Assembly (NCBI RefSeq): GCF_900112475.1
Contig: NZ_FOLW01000007.1
Span: forward strand, 153,617 to 217,616
Length of the DNA: 64,000 nt
Source of the DNA: Pragia fontium DSM 5563 = ATCC 49100
Lineage (GTDB): Bacteria > Pseudomonadota > Gammaproteobacteria > Enterobacterales > Enterobacteriaceae
Direction of reading: 5' to 3'
A program made the translations under genes and the position numbers. Below the pieces are notes generated by a model. It did no database searches. It was not told where the DNA came from and worked only from the letters and a program-made list of their open reading frames with translations. Shown here piece by piece: positions 28,497 to 39,024 of the stretch (position 1 is its first letter; each line of letters begins with the position of its first letter).

Positions 28497-28934
28497 ATGG
28501 TAGATTATATTATTAATGAAGGTCAGTTTACTTTACCCAATAATATTATAGATAGAACGATCAATAACTTTATATTTCAAGACACCAATAATAATCAATT
28601 AAATTTTACTGTGTCACGCGATACGATGCAGATAAACGAAGAACTGAATAGTTTCCTCGATAAACAGATAAAGCTACTGCAAAATGCAATAGCACAATAC
28701 CAAGTATTAGAGCAGAAAGACGTCACAATAGGCGCTGATATCAAAGCAATAGCCCTTTACAGCACCTGGAAAGATAGTCAGCGCAACCAAAATATTTACC
28801 AACGACAAGCGGTATTTGCTGTCAATAATCAACAGCAGCTACTGGTTTTCGGATTAACCTCTCTTCAGCCATTTGATGAAGCTACCGATAAATTATGGCA
28901 ACAGTGGTTAACAAGCTACCAACCAGCAAGATAA
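28497..28934 (+). CDS. DUF1795/DcrB-family protein, Eag-chaperone-like
   Basis: A 145-aa cytosolic protein with no signal peptide. It opens with 'YIINEGQFTLPNNIIDRTINNFIF' and later has 'VLEQKDVTIG' and 'RQAVFAVNNQQQLLVFGLTS'. This pattern resembles DUF1795 proteins, which include the Eag chaperones that load membrane-domain effectors onto type VI secretion VgrG/PAAR. No VgrG, PAAR or Rhs gene is adjacent, so the protein is an orphan here and its role is unknown. The start has AAGGGA 8 nt upstream. The gene is AT-rich compared with neighbours and sits where E. coli carries sseA/sseB, which suggests acquisition. Confidence 0.7.
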   Translation: MVDYIINEGQFTLPNNIIDRTINNFIFQDTNNNQLNFTVSRDTMQINEELNSFLDKQIKLLQNAIAQYQVLEQKDVTIGADIKAIALYSTWKDSQRNQNIYQRQAVFAVNNQQQLLVFGLTSLQPFDEATDKLWQQWLTSYQPAR

Positions 28935-29072
28935 AATAGTACAGAGAAATGAGTGGGTTAAAAAATGGTCTTTTTCAGGGAGAGTCAGGTAAAGTTGCCA
29001 GAAATATCCCAGCCGATATTGCAATCTTCGTTTACCACTTCCAGCCCATATGATAAGCAATAATAAAAAATA

Positions 29073-29113
29073 AAGCGGATAACCCGATCATAGGGTAATC
29101 CGCTTAGTTTTAA
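29073..29113. terminator. Bidirectional terminator at the 3' end of pepB
   Basis: AAGCGGATAACCC pairs with GGGTAATCCGCTT. T/A-runs lie on both sides (TTTTAAAT to the right; TATTTTTTATT in the minus sense). It separates pepB from the convergent DUF1795 gene and ends the isc-pepB transcript. Confidence 0.87.
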
Positions 29114-29128
29114 ATATATAACATCGAA

Positions 29129-30424
29129 TTACCGGGAATGATTCAACAATAGATTAGCTACCGCCCGTACTCCTAACCCCGTTGCTCCAGCCGACCATTG
29201 CTCAACCGCACCTTTGCGATAGGTTGCTGAACAGTCAATGTGTAACCACCCTTTCTGGTAGTTGTTAACAAAGTGAGACAAGAAAGCTGCCGCAGTGCTG
29301 GCACCCGCGGTATATGCCGCACCCGCCATATTATTGAGTTCAGCGAAATTAGAAGGCAATTGACTGCGGTGAAACTCTGCCAACGGTAAACGCCAGAATG
29401 GCTCATTTTCATTACCTGCACAGGCCAGCATTTCATCAGCTAATTGATCGTCAAAGCTAAACAGTGCGTGATAGTCATTGCCCAGCGCCATTTTAGCCGC
29501 CCCAGTCAATGTTGCGCAGTCGATGATCATTTGTGGGTTTTGCGCTTCAGCATCAATCAAGCCATCCGCTAACACCAACCGCCCTTCTGCATCGGTATTC
29601 ATCACTTCTACGGTTTTACCGTTGCGATAACGAATAATATCACCTAGCTTAAAGGCATTACCGCTCACCAGGTTATCGGCACAGCATAAGAACAGTTTTA
29701 CCCGCTGTTTTAAACCACGGCTAATCGCTAATGCCAGCGCACCGGCGATGGTTGCCGCGCCGCCCATATCGGACTTCATAGAGTCCATAAATGCACTTTG
29801 CTTCATACTGTAACCACCGGAGTCAAAGGTAATACCTTTGCCGACCAGACTGGCGAATACTGGCGCATCAGGATTGCCGGTTGGGTTATAGTCCAGCGTC
29901 AACAATGCCGGTTCACGCTCCGAGCCACGACCAACGGTATAAAGCCCCATATAGCCCTGCTCACGCAGTGTTTCACCTTTTATGATGCGATAGCTAACCG
30001 TGTCGCACGACAAGCTACAGAATAGATCCACCGTACGCTTAACCAATTGCTCTGGCCCCAGCTCTTCCGCTGGCATATTAATGGTGTCACGAACCCAGTC
30101 GATAATCTGTAAGCGGCGTTCTAACTCCTGTTGGTCGGCCTGTTCCAGTGCGGCCCACTCAACCTTCCGCTCACCTTTAGGTCCGCGAAACCCTTGCCAG
30201 AAACTCCAACTGCGTTCTAAATCCCAACCTTCACCAGCCAACTTAACATTTTTAATCCCCTGACCATCGATCTTGCGGCCAGCGCGCTGAATAGCACCCA
30301 GTTTGCCGTTACCGGTCAGGTGAATCGTCATGCCATCATTGGCAGTACTCAACAAGGCTTTCTCACCCCAAACCGCATCGGCAGGTTCATGGGACAGATA
30401 TACTCGCATAAATTGATTAGTCAT
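29129..30424 (-). CDS. pepB: Aminopeptidase B
   Basis: A leucyl-aminopeptidase-family (M17) zinc/manganese peptidase acting on cytosolic peptides and usually hexameric. The M17 signature '[14 protein letters not shown]' and the metal ligands in '[15 protein letters not shown]' and 'MKSDMGGAA' are intact. The frame starts 14 codons earlier, but ATG 30424 ('[11 protein letters not shown]') has GGGAG upstream and gives 431 aa against about 427 in E. coli. It is the last gene of the isc cluster. Confidence 0.96.
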   Translation of the reverse strand: MTNQFMRVYLSHEPADAVWGEKALLSTANDGMTIHLTGNGKLGAIQRAGRKIDGQGIKNVKLAGEGWDLERSWSFWQGFRGPKGERKVEWAALEQADQQELERRLQIIDWVRDTINMPAEELGPEQLVKRTVDLFCSLSCDTVSYRIIKGETLREQGYMGLYTVGRGSEREPALLTLDYNPTGNPDAPVFASLVGKGITFDSGGYSMKQSAFMDSMKSDMGGAATIAGALALAISRGLKQRVKLFLCCADNLVSGNAFKLGDIIRYRNGKTVEVMNTDAEGRLVLADGLIDAEAQNPQMIIDCATLTGAAKMALGNDYHALFSFDDQLADEMLACAGNENEPFWRLPLAEFHRSQLPSNFAELNNMAGAAYTAGASTAAAFLSHFVNNYQKGWLHIDCSATYRKGAVEQWSAGATGLGVRAVANLLLNHSR

Positions 30425-30527
30425 GATTATTGCTCCCGCTATTTTTATATTTATACCCCAACTCACTCAATTTTCAGGTATAAAACAATAAAGCAGGGCC
30501 GCCCAACGGCGGCCCTGCTAAACAACA

Positions 30528-30728
30528 TTATTCGGCTTCATCCAGCCAGACTAACAGAATGGCTTCCAGAATTTTCTCATTAGAGCCATTCGGATCGTCA
30601 TCAAACTCTTCAAGTTCGCAAACCCAACGATGTAAGTCGGTAAAACGCACGGTTTTAGGATCCAGATCGGGAAATTGATCGTACAAGGCTTCACCAATTT
30701 CACGGCTGTCTTTCCAGGTTAAACTCAT
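30528..30728 (-). CDS. iscX: Fe-S assembly protein IscX
   Basis: A small acidic 66-aa protein that binds IscS and iron and tunes Fe-S cluster synthesis. The family pattern is clear ('[20 protein letters not shown]', '[20 protein letters not shown]'). It lies 21 bp after fdx. Confidence 0.96.
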   Translation of the reverse strand: MSLTWKDSREIGEALYDQFPDLDPKTVRFTDLHRWVCELEEFDDDPNGSNEKILEAILLVWLDEAE

Positions 30729-30749
30729 ACAATGCCCCTGTTATTTGAA

Positions 30750-31085
30750 TTAATGCTCGCGCGCATGGTTAACCGTATAGCGAGGTAGTTCAACCACCAG
30801 ATCTTCATCGGTCACTTTAGCCTGACAGCTTAAACGACTTTCCGGCTCCAGCCCCCAGGCTTTATCCAGCATGTCATCTTCTAATTCACTGCTTTCTTCG
30901 AGGGAATCAAAACCTTCGCGCACAACGCAATGGCAGGTGGTGCAAGCACAGGACATTTCACAGGCGTGCTCCACTTCAATACCGTTACGTAATGCGACAT
31001 CCAGTATGGTTTCACCTTCTTTTGCTTCAACAACCGCACCATCCGGACACAAATCCTGGTGGGGCAGGAAAACTATCTTAGGCAT
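30750..31085 (-). CDS. fdx: ISC-type 2Fe-2S ferredoxin
   Basis: An adrenodoxin-type ferredoxin supplying electrons for Fe-S cluster assembly. Ligands Cys42, Cys48, Cys51 and Cys87 are present, plus Cys46 close to the cluster. It is 111 aa, exactly the E. coli length, and lies 2 bp from hscA, so translation is probably coupled. Confidence 0.97.
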   Translation of the reverse strand: MPKIVFLPHQDLCPDGAVVEAKEGETILDVALRNGIEVEHACEMSCACTTCHCVVREGFDSLEESSELEDDMLDKAWGLEPESRLSCQAKVTDEDLVVELPRYTVNHAREH

Positions 31086-31087
31086 GC

Positions 31088-32938
31088 TTAAACCTCATCT
31101 ACAGAATGACCCGCCAAAGCGCTGCGTATAGAGGAATCCATACGGCGGGCGGCAAAATCTTGCGTGGCAGAATCGACATTTTTAATCGCAGCTTCAATGG
31201 CCGAAGCATCGTTGCCTTGCGCGGACGTTTCCAGTTGACTGACGACACGATTAATCTCTGCCAGTTCAGCTCCACTTAATAAATCGCTGTCGCTGCTTAA
31301 CGCAGCCTTCAGGCTCTCCAATACGCGTGCGGCTTCAACCTTCTGCTCAGCCAACATACGAGCGCTGATATCCTGTTGCGCATTCGCCATGGAGTCTTTA
31401 ATCATGGTGGCAATTTCATCATCACTCAGGCCATAAGACGGTTTCACCTGTATGGATGCCTGTACGTTGGTGGATTTTTCCATCGCCGTGACGCTGAGTA
31501 AGCCATCTGCATCCACCTGATAGGTAATGCGAATATGTGCGCCACCAGCTGGCATCGGCGGCAGACCGCGTAAAGTAAAACGAGCCAAAGAGCGGCAATC
31601 ATCCACCAGCTCACGCTCGCCCTGCAATACGTGCACCATCATGGCGGTCTGACCATCTTTAAAAGTGGTAAATTCTTGTGCTCTGGCTACCGGTATGGTG
31701 GTGTTTCGCGGAATAATTTTTTCCACTAACCCGCCCATAGTTTCAATCCCCAGCGAAAGCGGAATAACATCAAGCAGCAGAAGATCTGAATCGGGCTTAT
31801 TGCCCACCAGCACATCAGCTTGAATAGCGGCACCAATGGCCACAACGCGGTCAGGGTCAATACTGGTTAACGGCGTACGGCCAAAAAACTCACCGACCAT
31901 AGTACGCACTAGCGGGACACGAGTCGATCCCCCAACCATGACCACTTCCAGCACTTCATCTGCCGTAACACCGGCATCTTTCAGGGCGCGACGACAGGCA
32001 AGCAGCGTCTTTTTCACCAGAGAAGCAATCAAACTGTCGAACTGTTCACGGCTGACCGTTCCCTGCCAGCCATCAACGCTCACCTGGGTGCTATCGCTCA
32101 TACTGAGGGCAATTTTCGCGGCAATCGCGGCATCAAGCAGCTTGCGCTGTAATTGATGGTCGTGATGAGCACCGAATCCGGCCTGCTCACGTAACCAGTC
32201 GGCCAACAGATGGTCGAAATCATCACCACCAAGCGCTGAATCACCGCCGGTAGCCAGAACTTCAAACACACCGCGGCTCAAACGTAAAATAGAAATATCA
32301 AAGGTACCGCCGCCCAGATCATAAACGGCAATAATGCCTTCCTGACCTGAATCCAAACCGTAGGCAATCGCGGCGGCTGTCGGTTCGTTCAGCAGACGTA
32401 ATACATGCAAACCGGCAAGGCGAGCGGCATCTTTTGTTCCCTGACGCTGGGCATCATCAAAATAGGCGGGAACGGTAATCACCACCCCTTCCAAGTCACC
32501 ACTCAGGGTCTCCTGAGCTCGCTTAGCCAGAGCAGAAAGAATTTCGGCTGAAACCTGAACCGGATTCACCACGCCAACGCGGGTCGTGATGGTCGGTAAA
32601 CCATTCTCGCTAGGGCTGAGCTGATAAGGCAAATTAGGGTAACGCTGAATGATGTCGTCTAAAGAGCGCCCCATCATCCGTTTGACCGAACTCAAGGTAT
32701 TTGCAGGATCAACGGCGGCCTGAGCTCGCGCGTTCCAACCCACATCGATACCATCTGTCTGATAGTGAACCACGGAAGGAAGTAAATGGCGCCCCTGTTC
32801 ATCAGGTAACGTTTCGGCCTGTCCACTGCGAACTGTTGCGACCAAAGAGTTAGTGGTTCCCAGATCGATACCCGCAGCCAGCCGACGCTGATGCGGTGCC
32901 GCAGTCATCCCCGGTTCACTAATTTGTAATAAAGCCAT
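31088..32938 (-). CDS. hscA: Hsp70-type chaperone HscA
   Basis: A specialised Hsp70 that with HscB releases Fe-S clusters from IscU by recognising its LPPVK motif. The nucleotide-binding half has '[14 protein letters not shown]', '[14 protein letters not shown]' and '[13 protein letters not shown]'; the substrate-binding half follows the linker '[14 protein letters not shown]'. It is 616 aa, as in E. coli, and lies between hscB and fdx. Confidence 0.98.
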   Translation of the reverse strand: MALLQISEPGMTAAPHQRRLAAGIDLGTTNSLVATVRSGQAETLPDEQGRHLLPSVVHYQTDGIDVGWNARAQAAVDPANTLSSVKRMMGRSLDDIIQRYPNLPYQLSPSENGLPTITTRVGVVNPVQVSAEILSALAKRAQETLSGDLEGVVITVPAYFDDAQRQGTKDAARLAGLHVLRLLNEPTAAAIAYGLDSGQEGIIAVYDLGGGTFDISILRLSRGVFEVLATGGDSALGGDDFDHLLADWLREQAGFGAHHDHQLQRKLLDAAIAAKIALSMSDSTQVSVDGWQGTVSREQFDSLIASLVKKTLLACRRALKDAGVTADEVLEVVMVGGSTRVPLVRTMVGEFFGRTPLTSIDPDRVVAIGAAIQADVLVGNKPDSDLLLLDVIPLSLGIETMGGLVEKIIPRNTTIPVARAQEFTTFKDGQTAMMVHVLQGERELVDDCRSLARFTLRGLPPMPAGGAHIRITYQVDADGLLSVTAMEKSTNVQASIQVKPSYGLSDDEIATMIKDSMANAQQDISARMLAEQKVEAARVLESLKAALSSDSDLLSGAELAEINRVVSQLETSAQGNDASAIEAAIKNVDSATQDFAARRMDSSIRSALAGHSVDEV

Positions 32939-32950
32939 GTTCAGTTTCCG

Positions 32951-33469
32951 TCAAGCGTCGAGCAGCTTTTCTTCCAGCTGTTCGATCTGCTGTTGAAGCT
33001 TATCCAGAAAGCGCAGTTTACGGACTGTATCAGCCGCTGTCTGCCAGTTCTGGCTATCTAATTGTTGAATTAACTGCTCACTGCGCTGCCGGGTCATTTT
33101 TTCTACTCGTTGGCTAAAGGCAGACAGTACAGATTCCGCGTCAGGCTTGCGCTCGATAGCGTCCAACTCCTCACGCAGTTCCAGCTGTTCCATCAAAAAA
33201 GCAGTATCGCGCATGGTTTGTTGTTCATTACGCACATCGATGTCATGCAACGACAGCAGGTATTCTGCACGACGCAGAGGATCTTTCAATGTTTGATATG
33301 CGTCGTTAATCGTTGCTGCCTGCTGTACTGATTTAAGGCGCTCGCTTTCCGCGGCGGTGGCATAACGATCCGGATGGTACTGACGCTGTAATTCCTGATA
33401 ACGGGAGGAGAGTGTTGAGGTATCCACATTAAAGTGGACTGGCAGGTTAAATAGTGTGAAATAGTCCAT
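32951..33469 (-). CDS. hscB: J-domain co-chaperone HscB
   Basis: DnaJ-type partner of HscA that also binds IscU. The J domain holds the HPD motif in '[11 protein letters not shown]', followed by a three-helix C-terminal domain ('[18 protein letters not shown]'). It is 172 aa. Confidence 0.97.
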   Translation of the reverse strand: MDYFTLFNLPVHFNVDTSTLSSRYQELQRQYHPDRYATAAESERLKSVQQAATINDAYQTLKDPLRRAEYLLSLHDIDVRNEQQTMRDTAFLMEQLELREELDAIERKPDAESVLSAFSQRVEKMTRQRSEQLIQQLDSQNWQTAADTVRKLRFLDKLQQQIEQLEEKLLDA

Positions 33470-33595
33470 GACGTGCTCTGGTGATAATCGTTAGGCGAAA
33501 GCTCCCTTACCAACATCATAAGCAAGGGAGCGTTTATGCAAAGTCAAAGTTTCGAATGCTGTATCTAAATGATAAAAATCAGGCTACGAAAGCGA

Positions 33596-33919
33596 CTAGA
33601 CGTTAAAACTTTCGCCACAACCACATTCACTGGAAACATTCGGGTTATTAAACTTAAACCCTTCGTTCAGACCTTCTTTAACAAAATCCAGTTCGGTGCC
33701 GTCTAAATAAACCAGACTTTTGGCATCAACGATAACCTTTACGCCTTTGTCTTCAAACACGGTATCTTCATCGTGCAGGTCGTCGACAAACTCAAGAACG
33801 TACGCCATTCCAGAGCATCCTGACGTTCTTACTCCCAGACGCAGGCCTAAACCTTTACCCCGGTTGGTTAAAAAAGTCTGAACACGCTTCGCAGCACTAT
33901 CGCTCATGGTAATCGCCAT
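33596..33919 (-). CDS. iscA: A-type Fe-S carrier IscA
   Basis: An A-type carrier or iron donor for Fe-S proteins. The three conserved cysteines fall at Cys35, Cys99 and Cys101 ('TSGCSGMAY', 'SECGCGESF'), exactly as in E. coli. The start is ATG 33919 with GAGG upstream, giving 107 aa; the frame's first codon two residues earlier is unlikely. Confidence 0.97.
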   Translation of the reverse strand: MAITMSDSAAKRVQTFLTNRGKGLGLRLGVRTSGCSGMAYVLEFVDDLHDEDTVFEDKGVKVIVDAKSLVYLDGTELDFVKEGLNEGFKFNNPNVSSECGCGESFNV

Positions 33920-33944
33920 AACCAAACCTCAATCGTTTTATTTC

Positions 33945-34331
33945 TTATTTGCCGCTATGTTTACTTTTGTAATCCGCAATAGCAGCTTTAATCGCATCTT
34001 CGGCCAGAATAGAGCAGTGAATCTTAACCGGCGGTAGCGCCAGTTCTTCTGCAATTTCAGTATTTTTAATCGCTTCAGCCTGATCTAAAGACTTACCTTT
34101 AACCCACTCGGTCACCAGTGAACTGGATGCAATAGCCGAGCCGCAACCGTAAGTTTTAAAACGGGCGTCTTCAATAATACCTTGATCGTTGACTTTTATC
34201 TGCAACTTCATCACATCGCCACACGCTGGTGCACCCACCATACCGCTGCCAATGCTTGGGTCTTCATTATCAAACGACCCGACATTACGAGGATTCTCAT
34301 AATGTTCAATAACTTTTTCGCTGTAAGCCAT
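33945..34331 (-). CDS. iscU: Fe-S scaffold IscU
   Basis: The scaffold on which clusters are built from IscS-derived sulfur. Ligands Cys37, Cys63 and Cys106 and the HscA-binding LPPVK at residues 99-103 are intact. ATG 34331 ('MAYSEKVIEHYENPRNVGSF') gives 128 aa. It lies between iscS and iscA. Confidence 0.98.
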   Translation of the reverse strand: MAYSEKVIEHYENPRNVGSFDNEDPSIGSGMVGAPACGDVMKLQIKVNDQGIIEDARFKTYGCGSAIASSSLVTEWVKGKSLDQAEAIKNTEIAEELALPPVKIHCSILAEDAIKAAIADYKSKHSGK

Positions 34332-34385
34332 GATATTACTCCTGCTTGTCACTGCGCCATCAAATATGGCGCAATATCAAATCAA

Positions 34386-35600
34386 TTAATGATGAGACCA
34401 CTCAATGGTGCTGATATCCACACCCTGCTTATACATATCCCACAGAGGAGATAATTCACGCAGTCGACCAATCGATTTACGAACCAAATCGATGGTGTAG
34501 TCAATTTCCTCTTCGGTAGTAAAACGACCCAGAGAGAAACGAATCGAGCTATGCGCCAATTCATCACTCATGCCCAGAGCACGTAATACATAAGAAGGTT
34601 CAAGACTTGCAGAAGTACAGGCTGAACCTGAAGAAACAGCCAAGTCTTTCAGTGCCATCATTAAAGATTCACCTTCAACATAGTTAAAACTAATGTTGAG
34701 AATGCTGGCAACGCCCTGCTCCAGACAGCCATTCAGATGAACTTCTTCGATATCTTTTAGACCATTCCACAGGCGATCCCGCAATGCCCGAATACGAGTC
34801 ATTTCAGAATTCATCTCTTCTTTGGCAATACGATAGGCTTCACCCATACCGGCGATTTGGTGCACTGGCAAAGTGCCTGAACGCATACCGCGCTCATGAC
34901 CACCACCGTGCATTTGAGCTTCAATTCTGATACGAGGTTTACGGCGAACGTACAGTGCACCGATACCTTTCGGTCCATAAATTTTATGGCCGGAGAAAGA
35001 CATTAAATCCACTTTAAGCTGCGACAAATCAATCGGCAGTTTACCAACGCTTTGAGTGGCATCGACGTGGAAAATAATACCGCGGCTACGGCACATTTCA
35101 CCAATGGTAGCAATATCCTGTACCACGCCAATTTCGTTATTCACATGCATGATAGAAACCACACAGGTATCATCACGCATGGCGGCTTCAAGCTCGCCTA
35201 AATCAATAATGCCGTTAGATTGCGGTGACAGATAAGTGACTTCGTAGCCTTCGCGCTCTAACTGACGACAGGTATCCAGCACCGCTTTATGCTCGGTCTT
35301 GCTGGTAATAATGTGCTTGCCTTTCTTTTGGTAAAAGTTAGCGGCACCTTTAATCGCCAAGTTATCCGCTTCTGTTGCGCCAGAAGTAAAGACGATCTCA
35401 CGTGGATCGGCACCGACTAATTCAGCAATCTGGTTACGGGCAATATCAACCGCTTCTTCCGCCTGCCACCCAAAACGGTGCGAACGAGAGGCCGGGTTAC
35501 CGAAAATGCCATCGGAGGTTAAATACTGCATCATTTTCTCAGCCACACGCGGATCGACCGGTGTTGTTGCTGAATAGTCCAGATAGATAGGTAATTTCAT
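34386..35600 (-). CDS. iscS: Cysteine desulfurase IscS
   Basis: A PLP enzyme that converts cysteine to alanine and passes persulfide sulfur to IscU and tRNA-thiolation partners. The PLP lysine is in '[16 protein letters not shown]' and the catalytic Cys in the mobile loop '[16 protein letters not shown]'. It is 404 aa, the canonical length. Confidence 0.98.
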   Translation of the reverse strand: MKLPIYLDYSATTPVDPRVAEKMMQYLTSDGIFGNPASRSHRFGWQAEEAVDIARNQIAELVGADPREIVFTSGATEADNLAIKGAANFYQKKGKHIITSKTEHKAVLDTCRQLEREGYEVTYLSPQSNGIIDLGELEAAMRDDTCVVSIMHVNNEIGVVQDIATIGEMCRSRGIIFHVDATQSVGKLPIDLSQLKVDLMSFSGHKIYGPKGIGALYVRRKPRIRIEAQMHGGGHERGMRSGTLPVHQIAGMGEAYRIAKEEMNSEMTRIRALRDRLWNGLKDIEEVHLNGCLEQGVASILNISFNYVEGESLMMALKDLAVSSGSACTSASLEPSYVLRALGMSDELAHSSIRFSLGRFTTEEEIDYTIDLVRKSIGRLRELSPLWDMYKQGVDISTIEWSHH

Positions 35601-35647
35601 GCTTTGCTCCGTACACCACTTCTAAAAAATGCAATCATCACTGCGGA

Positions 35648-36151
35648 TTACGCGCGCAGATTGATCTTTTTTGCCTCATCGAACATGCGATGAGTATTGG
35701 TAACCGTACCTTGAGTCTCGTTATTTTGACGGTCGGCTACTTCGAGTATGTCTTGATTTTTCACCAGCTCAGCCAGCGTGATTTCATTGAGAAAACTGCT
35801 GATTCTTTCGCTAAGATCGTGCCATAAAGTGTGAGTCAAACAACGGGTTCCGCCTTGGCATCCACCACTCCCCATACAACGGGTCGCATCGACTGATTCA
35901 TCGACAGCACTGATCACTGAACCCACCGCAATATCACCGGCATCCTTACCCAACAGATATCCGCCGCCGGGGCCACGAACGCTGCTGACTAAACCATTCT
36001 TGCGCAAACGGGAAAATAGTTGCTCAAGATAAGACAAAGAAATCCCCTGACGTTCTGAAATATCAGCTAAGGGAACCGGTCCTTCTTGTGAATGCAAAGC
36101 CACGTCCAACATGGCGGTTACCGCATAACGACCTTTAGATGTCAGTCTCAT
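35648..36151 (-). CDS. iscR: Fe-S sensing regulator IscR
   Basis: An Rrf2-family regulator. With a [2Fe-2S] cluster it represses its own operon. The winged helix ('[19 protein letters not shown]', '[12 protein letters not shown]') and cluster ligands Cys92, Cys98, Cys104 and His107 are all present. It is 167 aa, first gene of iscRSUA-hscBA-fdx-iscX. Two type-1 IscR sites lie upstream. Confidence 0.98.
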   Translation of the reverse strand: MRLTSKGRYAVTAMLDVALHSQEGPVPLADISERQGISLSYLEQLFSRLRKNGLVSSVRGPGGGYLLGKDAGDIAVGSVISAVDESVDATRCMGSGGCQGGTRCLTHTLWHDLSERISSFLNEITLAELVKNQDILEVADRQNNETQGTVTNTHRMFDEAKKINLRA

Positions 36152-36193
36152 TGTTAATGCCTATCTATTTACTGAAGATGCAGATAGTTTGGC

Positions 36194-36218
36194 ATTCCCA
36201 ACTATTTCAGTCAACTAT
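36194..36218 (-). promoter_or_regulatory. Type-1 IscR binding site, iscR-proximal
   Basis: Read on the minus strand it is an imperfect palindrome beginning ATAGTTGACTGAAATAGT, 43 bp upstream of iscR. By my count it matches 23 of 25 positions of the type-1 IscR consensus as I remember it. The TTGACT within it can serve as the -35 of the isc promoter, so binding would block transcription. Confidence 0.85.
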
Positions 36219-36243
36219 TTAGTTGAGTAATTTAGTCAAGTAT
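36219..36243 (-). promoter_or_regulatory. Type-1 IscR binding site, iscR-distal
   Basis: It directly abuts the proximal site. On the minus strand it begins ATACTTGACTAAATTACT and also matches about 23 of 25 consensus positions. The two sites are 25 bp centre to centre, so dimers would bind in tandem. Confidence 0.83.
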
Positions 36244-36354
36244 TATTCTGCTCGCTAAAACGACGGAAAAACGACGATTAGCCTAATACCATCAACGCTG
36301 AGGCGCGACTATTGTCGCGCGAATTGTAACAATTGAAAAGGCGTTAATAGAGGA

Positions 36355-37131
36355 TTATTTATCCCTATTTCTTATATCGGGATTTTCTATAGCGCTTAAA
36401 ATGCCCCGCAGAATATTTAATTCCTGACTTTCCGGGCGAGCGCGGTTAATTAAGCGGCGTAGCTTATTCATAACCTGCCCTGGATGAGCTGCGCGGATAA
36501 AGCCAATATTGAGCAATACCGTTTGCAGATGCTGATAAAAACGCTCCAGATCTTCCGCTAACGGATAAGCCTGCTCCGGCTCAGCAAGCTCCGGCACAGG
36601 TTGACTTTCTACCTGTCGGTCGAGCCACGCCACGCGGATTTCATAAGCCAGAATTTGTACCGCCATTGCCAGATTTAATGAACTGTAATCCGGATTAGCA
36701 GGAATCGCGACGTGATAGTGACACTTTTGCAGTTCATCATTGGTCAGGCCAACTCGCTCACGGCCAAATACTAATGCAACCGGCGCCTGCTGTGCTTCTT
36801 GCGTCATTTTCACGCCACACTCACGCGGCTCCAGCATCGGCCACTGTAGAGTACGGGAACGGGCGCTGGTACCAATCACCAGACGACATCCAACCAAAGC
36901 CTCATCGAGGGTATCAACAATAGAGGCATGACCAATAATGTCGCTGGCACCTGCTGCCAATGCGATCGCCTGCGAGTCTGGTTTCACCAGCGGATTGACC
37001 AAATACAAATTGGTCAGCCCCATGGTTTTCATGGCTCTGGCCGTCGATCCCATATTGCCGGTATGCGATGTTTCAACCAACACAATACGGACGTTATCTA
37101 ACCCAACTTTCTCGGATATAAGCTCTGACAT
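36355..37131 (-). CDS. trmJ: tRNA (Cm32/Um32) methyltransferase TrmJ
   Basis: A SPOUT-class 2'-O-methyltransferase that modifies position 32 of certain tRNAs. The N-terminal motif '[20 protein letters not shown]' and the knot motifs '[16 protein letters not shown]' and '[16 protein letters not shown]' are diagnostic. It is 258 aa. The N-terminal ~10 residues differ from E. coli and no strong ribosome binding site is visible. It is divergent from suhB. Confidence 0.95.
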   Translation of the reverse strand: MSELISEKVGLDNVRIVLVETSHTGNMGSTARAMKTMGLTNLYLVNPLVKPDSQAIALAAGASDIIGHASIVDTLDEALVGCRLVIGTSARSRTLQWPMLEPRECGVKMTQEAQQAPVALVFGRERVGLTNDELQKCHYHVAIPANPDYSSLNLAMAVQILAYEIRVAWLDRQVESQPVPELAEPEQAYPLAEDLERFYQHLQTVLLNIGFIRAAHPGQVMNKLRRLINRARPESQELNILRGILSAIENPDIRNRDK

Positions 37132-37240
37132 AGGAACAAAATTCTGTGTGCTAAAAATTGTAGGTCAGAATGGTAACACAGCCAAAGAGAGAGTGTCGCA
37201 AAGGTTTATTATTTCTTCGTAGCTATCACAACCGATTATC

Positions 37241-37249
37241 TGGTATACT
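37241..37249 (+). promoter_or_regulatory. Extended -10 promoter element of suhB
   Basis: TGGTATACT, an extended -10 (TGn plus TATACT), lies 52 bp before the suhB ATG; there is no good -35, as is usual for extended -10 promoters. Confidence 0.5.
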
Positions 37250-37300
37250 GCGCCCCGCTTTATATTTCTCTCGTTCTTTAACATTTAGTGGAAGATACTC

Positions 37301-38104
37301 ATGCATCCTATGCTGAACATCGCCGTACGCGCTGCGCGTAAGGCTGGCAATCTGATCGCCAAGTTTTATGAAACACCTGACGCCGTTGAAGCAAGCCAAA
37401 AAGGCGATAACGATTTTGTGACTAACGTCGATCGTGAAGCTGAACATTTAATTATTGATGTGATCCGCAAGGCATATCCTCAACACACCATCATCAGCGA
37501 AGAACGCGGTGAAGTTGTCGGGGAAGACCAAGATGTACAATGGGTTATCGATCCACTAGATGGCACCACCAACTTCCTAAAACGTTTTCCTCACTTCAGT
37601 GTCTCTATTGCTGTACGCATCAAAGGCCGTACTGAAGTTGCTGTGGTTTACGATCCAATGCGCAATGAACTGTTTACCGCGACCCGTGGTCAAGGTGCAC
37701 AGTTAAATGGCTATCGCTTGCGCGGCACCAATGCCAAAGATCTGTCAGGCACCATTCTGGCTACAGGTTTCCCATTCAAGCTTAAGCAACACTCGACGAC
37801 CTATATCAATCTGGTCGGTAAACTGTTTACCCAGTGCGCCGATTTCCGTCGTACCGGTTCTGCCGCATTGGATTTAGCCTATGTTGCAGCTGGCCGCGTT
37901 GATGGCTTCTTTGAGATTGGCCTGAAGCCGTGGGATTTTGCTGCCGGTGAACTACTGGTGCGTGAATCAGGTGGTATCGTTACCGATTTCGTCGGTGGTC
38001 ATAACTCATACGTTTCCGGCAACATTGTTGCAGGTAACCCACGAGTAGTGAAAGCGCTGCTGTCAACGATTCGTGATGACTTAAGTGATGCGTTAAAACG
38101 TTAA
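37301..38104 (+). CDS. suhB: Inositol-1-monophosphatase family protein SuhB
   Basis: A Mg-dependent inositol monophosphatase that in E. coli also joins the rRNA antitermination complex with Nus factors. Metal-binding motifs 'WVIDPLDGTTNF' and 'KPWDFAAGELLVRESGG' are intact, as is Glu in 'IISEERGE'. It is 267 aa, as in E. coli. Confidence 0.97.
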   Translation: MHPMLNIAVRAARKAGNLIAKFYETPDAVEASQKGDNDFVTNVDREAEHLIIDVIRKAYPQHTIISEERGEVVGEDQDVQWVIDPLDGTTNFLKRFPHFSVSIAVRIKGRTEVAVVYDPMRNELFTATRGQGAQLNGYRLRGTNAKDLSGTILATGFPFKLKQHSTTYINLVGKLFTQCADFRRTGSAALDLAYVAAGRVDGFFEIGLKPWDFAAGELLVRESGGIVTDFVGGHNSYVSGNIVAGNPRVVKALLSTIRDDLSDALKR

Positions 38105-38112
38105 TCTTAATA

Positions 38113-38147
38113 CTATCGGGTAATATAATTGATATATTACCCGATAG
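38113..38147. other. Long inverted repeat after suhB
   Basis: 15-bp arms (CTATCGGGTAATATA and its complement) around the 5-nt loop ATTGA, starting 8 bp after the suhB stop. There is no U-run, so it may stabilise the mRNA 3' end or act as a Rho-associated stop rather than a classical terminator. Confidence 0.7.
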
Positions 38148-38240
38148 AAATCAAGCTGCTGGCAATATCCTTCCCCGTTAGACACGTTTTTTAGCCGCTC
38201 TCCGTGCGTAATTTTTCCTCTGAAATATCAACCAGACAAA

Positions 38241-38999
38241 TTATTTTGCCCCACCTTTACCAACCATCCGCCGCCCTTTGGGAAAACTCTGAGCCACATC
38301 AGTAAAGATCCCATCAACGCCCCAGTTAAATAGCTGGTTGGCCCGATCTTTGGCATTCACCGTCCAAACGTTAACTTTATAGCCGTGCGCTTTAAACATC
38401 TGCACCTGTTCACGGGTTAAGCCCTGATTCTGCGGGTGGATAAATTCAGCACCTACCCACTGCATAATCACATGCCAGTCATCGTTTAAGGTATGGGTTT
38501 CAAACAGACAGGCTACCCGTGCTTGTGGCCGAATCTTTTTAAACTCCGCTAATAACATCGGGTTAAAGCTGGAAATAATATATTCAACCTGACTATCTAA
38601 CCCTTCCAGAGCCTTATCCAAACCAGATAGAAGGTCGCGGGCTGCATCGGCGTTTGAATCGCAGGACTTAATCTCAATATTGGCGTTCAAACGATATTGA
38701 TTCATCAGATCAATCAGTTGGTCCAACGTAGGAATTCGCTCACCAATAAATTCATCGCTGAACCAACTACCGGCATCGATGGAATCCAACGCTTGTCGCT
38801 TAAGTTCAAACAATGAACCCGAGCGATCGGTACAACGATCCAAGGTTGAATCATGAGAAACCACGATGGTGCCGTCATGCAGGATATCAATATCACACTC
38901 AAACCAGTGAACCTGATGATCGACGCATAATTTAAAGGCCGATAGCGTATTTTCCGGTGCTAAGGATGACATGCCCCGATGGGCATAAAGAGTTTTCAT
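38241..38999 (-). CDS. Glycerophosphodiester phosphodiesterase
   Basis: A GDPD enzyme that hydrolyses deacylated phospholipids to glycerol-3-phosphate and an alcohol. The active-site pattern is present: 'YAHRGMSSLAPENTLSAF' (His-Arg and Glu), 'FECDIDILHDGTIVVSHDSTL' (Glu, Asp, His) and 'NIEIKS'. There is no signal peptide, so it is cytosolic like UgpQ; similar length (252 aa), but no ugp transporter genes are nearby, so I do not assign a symbol. It is 25 bp downstream of the NicO-like gene. Confidence 0.92.
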   Translation of the reverse strand: MKTLYAHRGMSSLAPENTLSAFKLCVDHQVHWFECDIDILHDGTIVVSHDSTLDRCTDRSGSLFELKRQALDSIDAGSWFSDEFIGERIPTLDQLIDLMNQYRLNANIEIKSCDSNADAARDLLSGLDKALEGLDSQVEYIISSFNPMLLAEFKKIRPQARVACLFETHTLNDDWHVIMQWVGAEFIHPQNQGLTREQVQMFKAHGYKVNVWTVNAKDRANQLFNWGVDGIFTDVAQSFPKGRRMVGKGGAK

Positions 39000-39024
39000 C
39001 GAGTATTCCTAAGGTTACAGCAGA

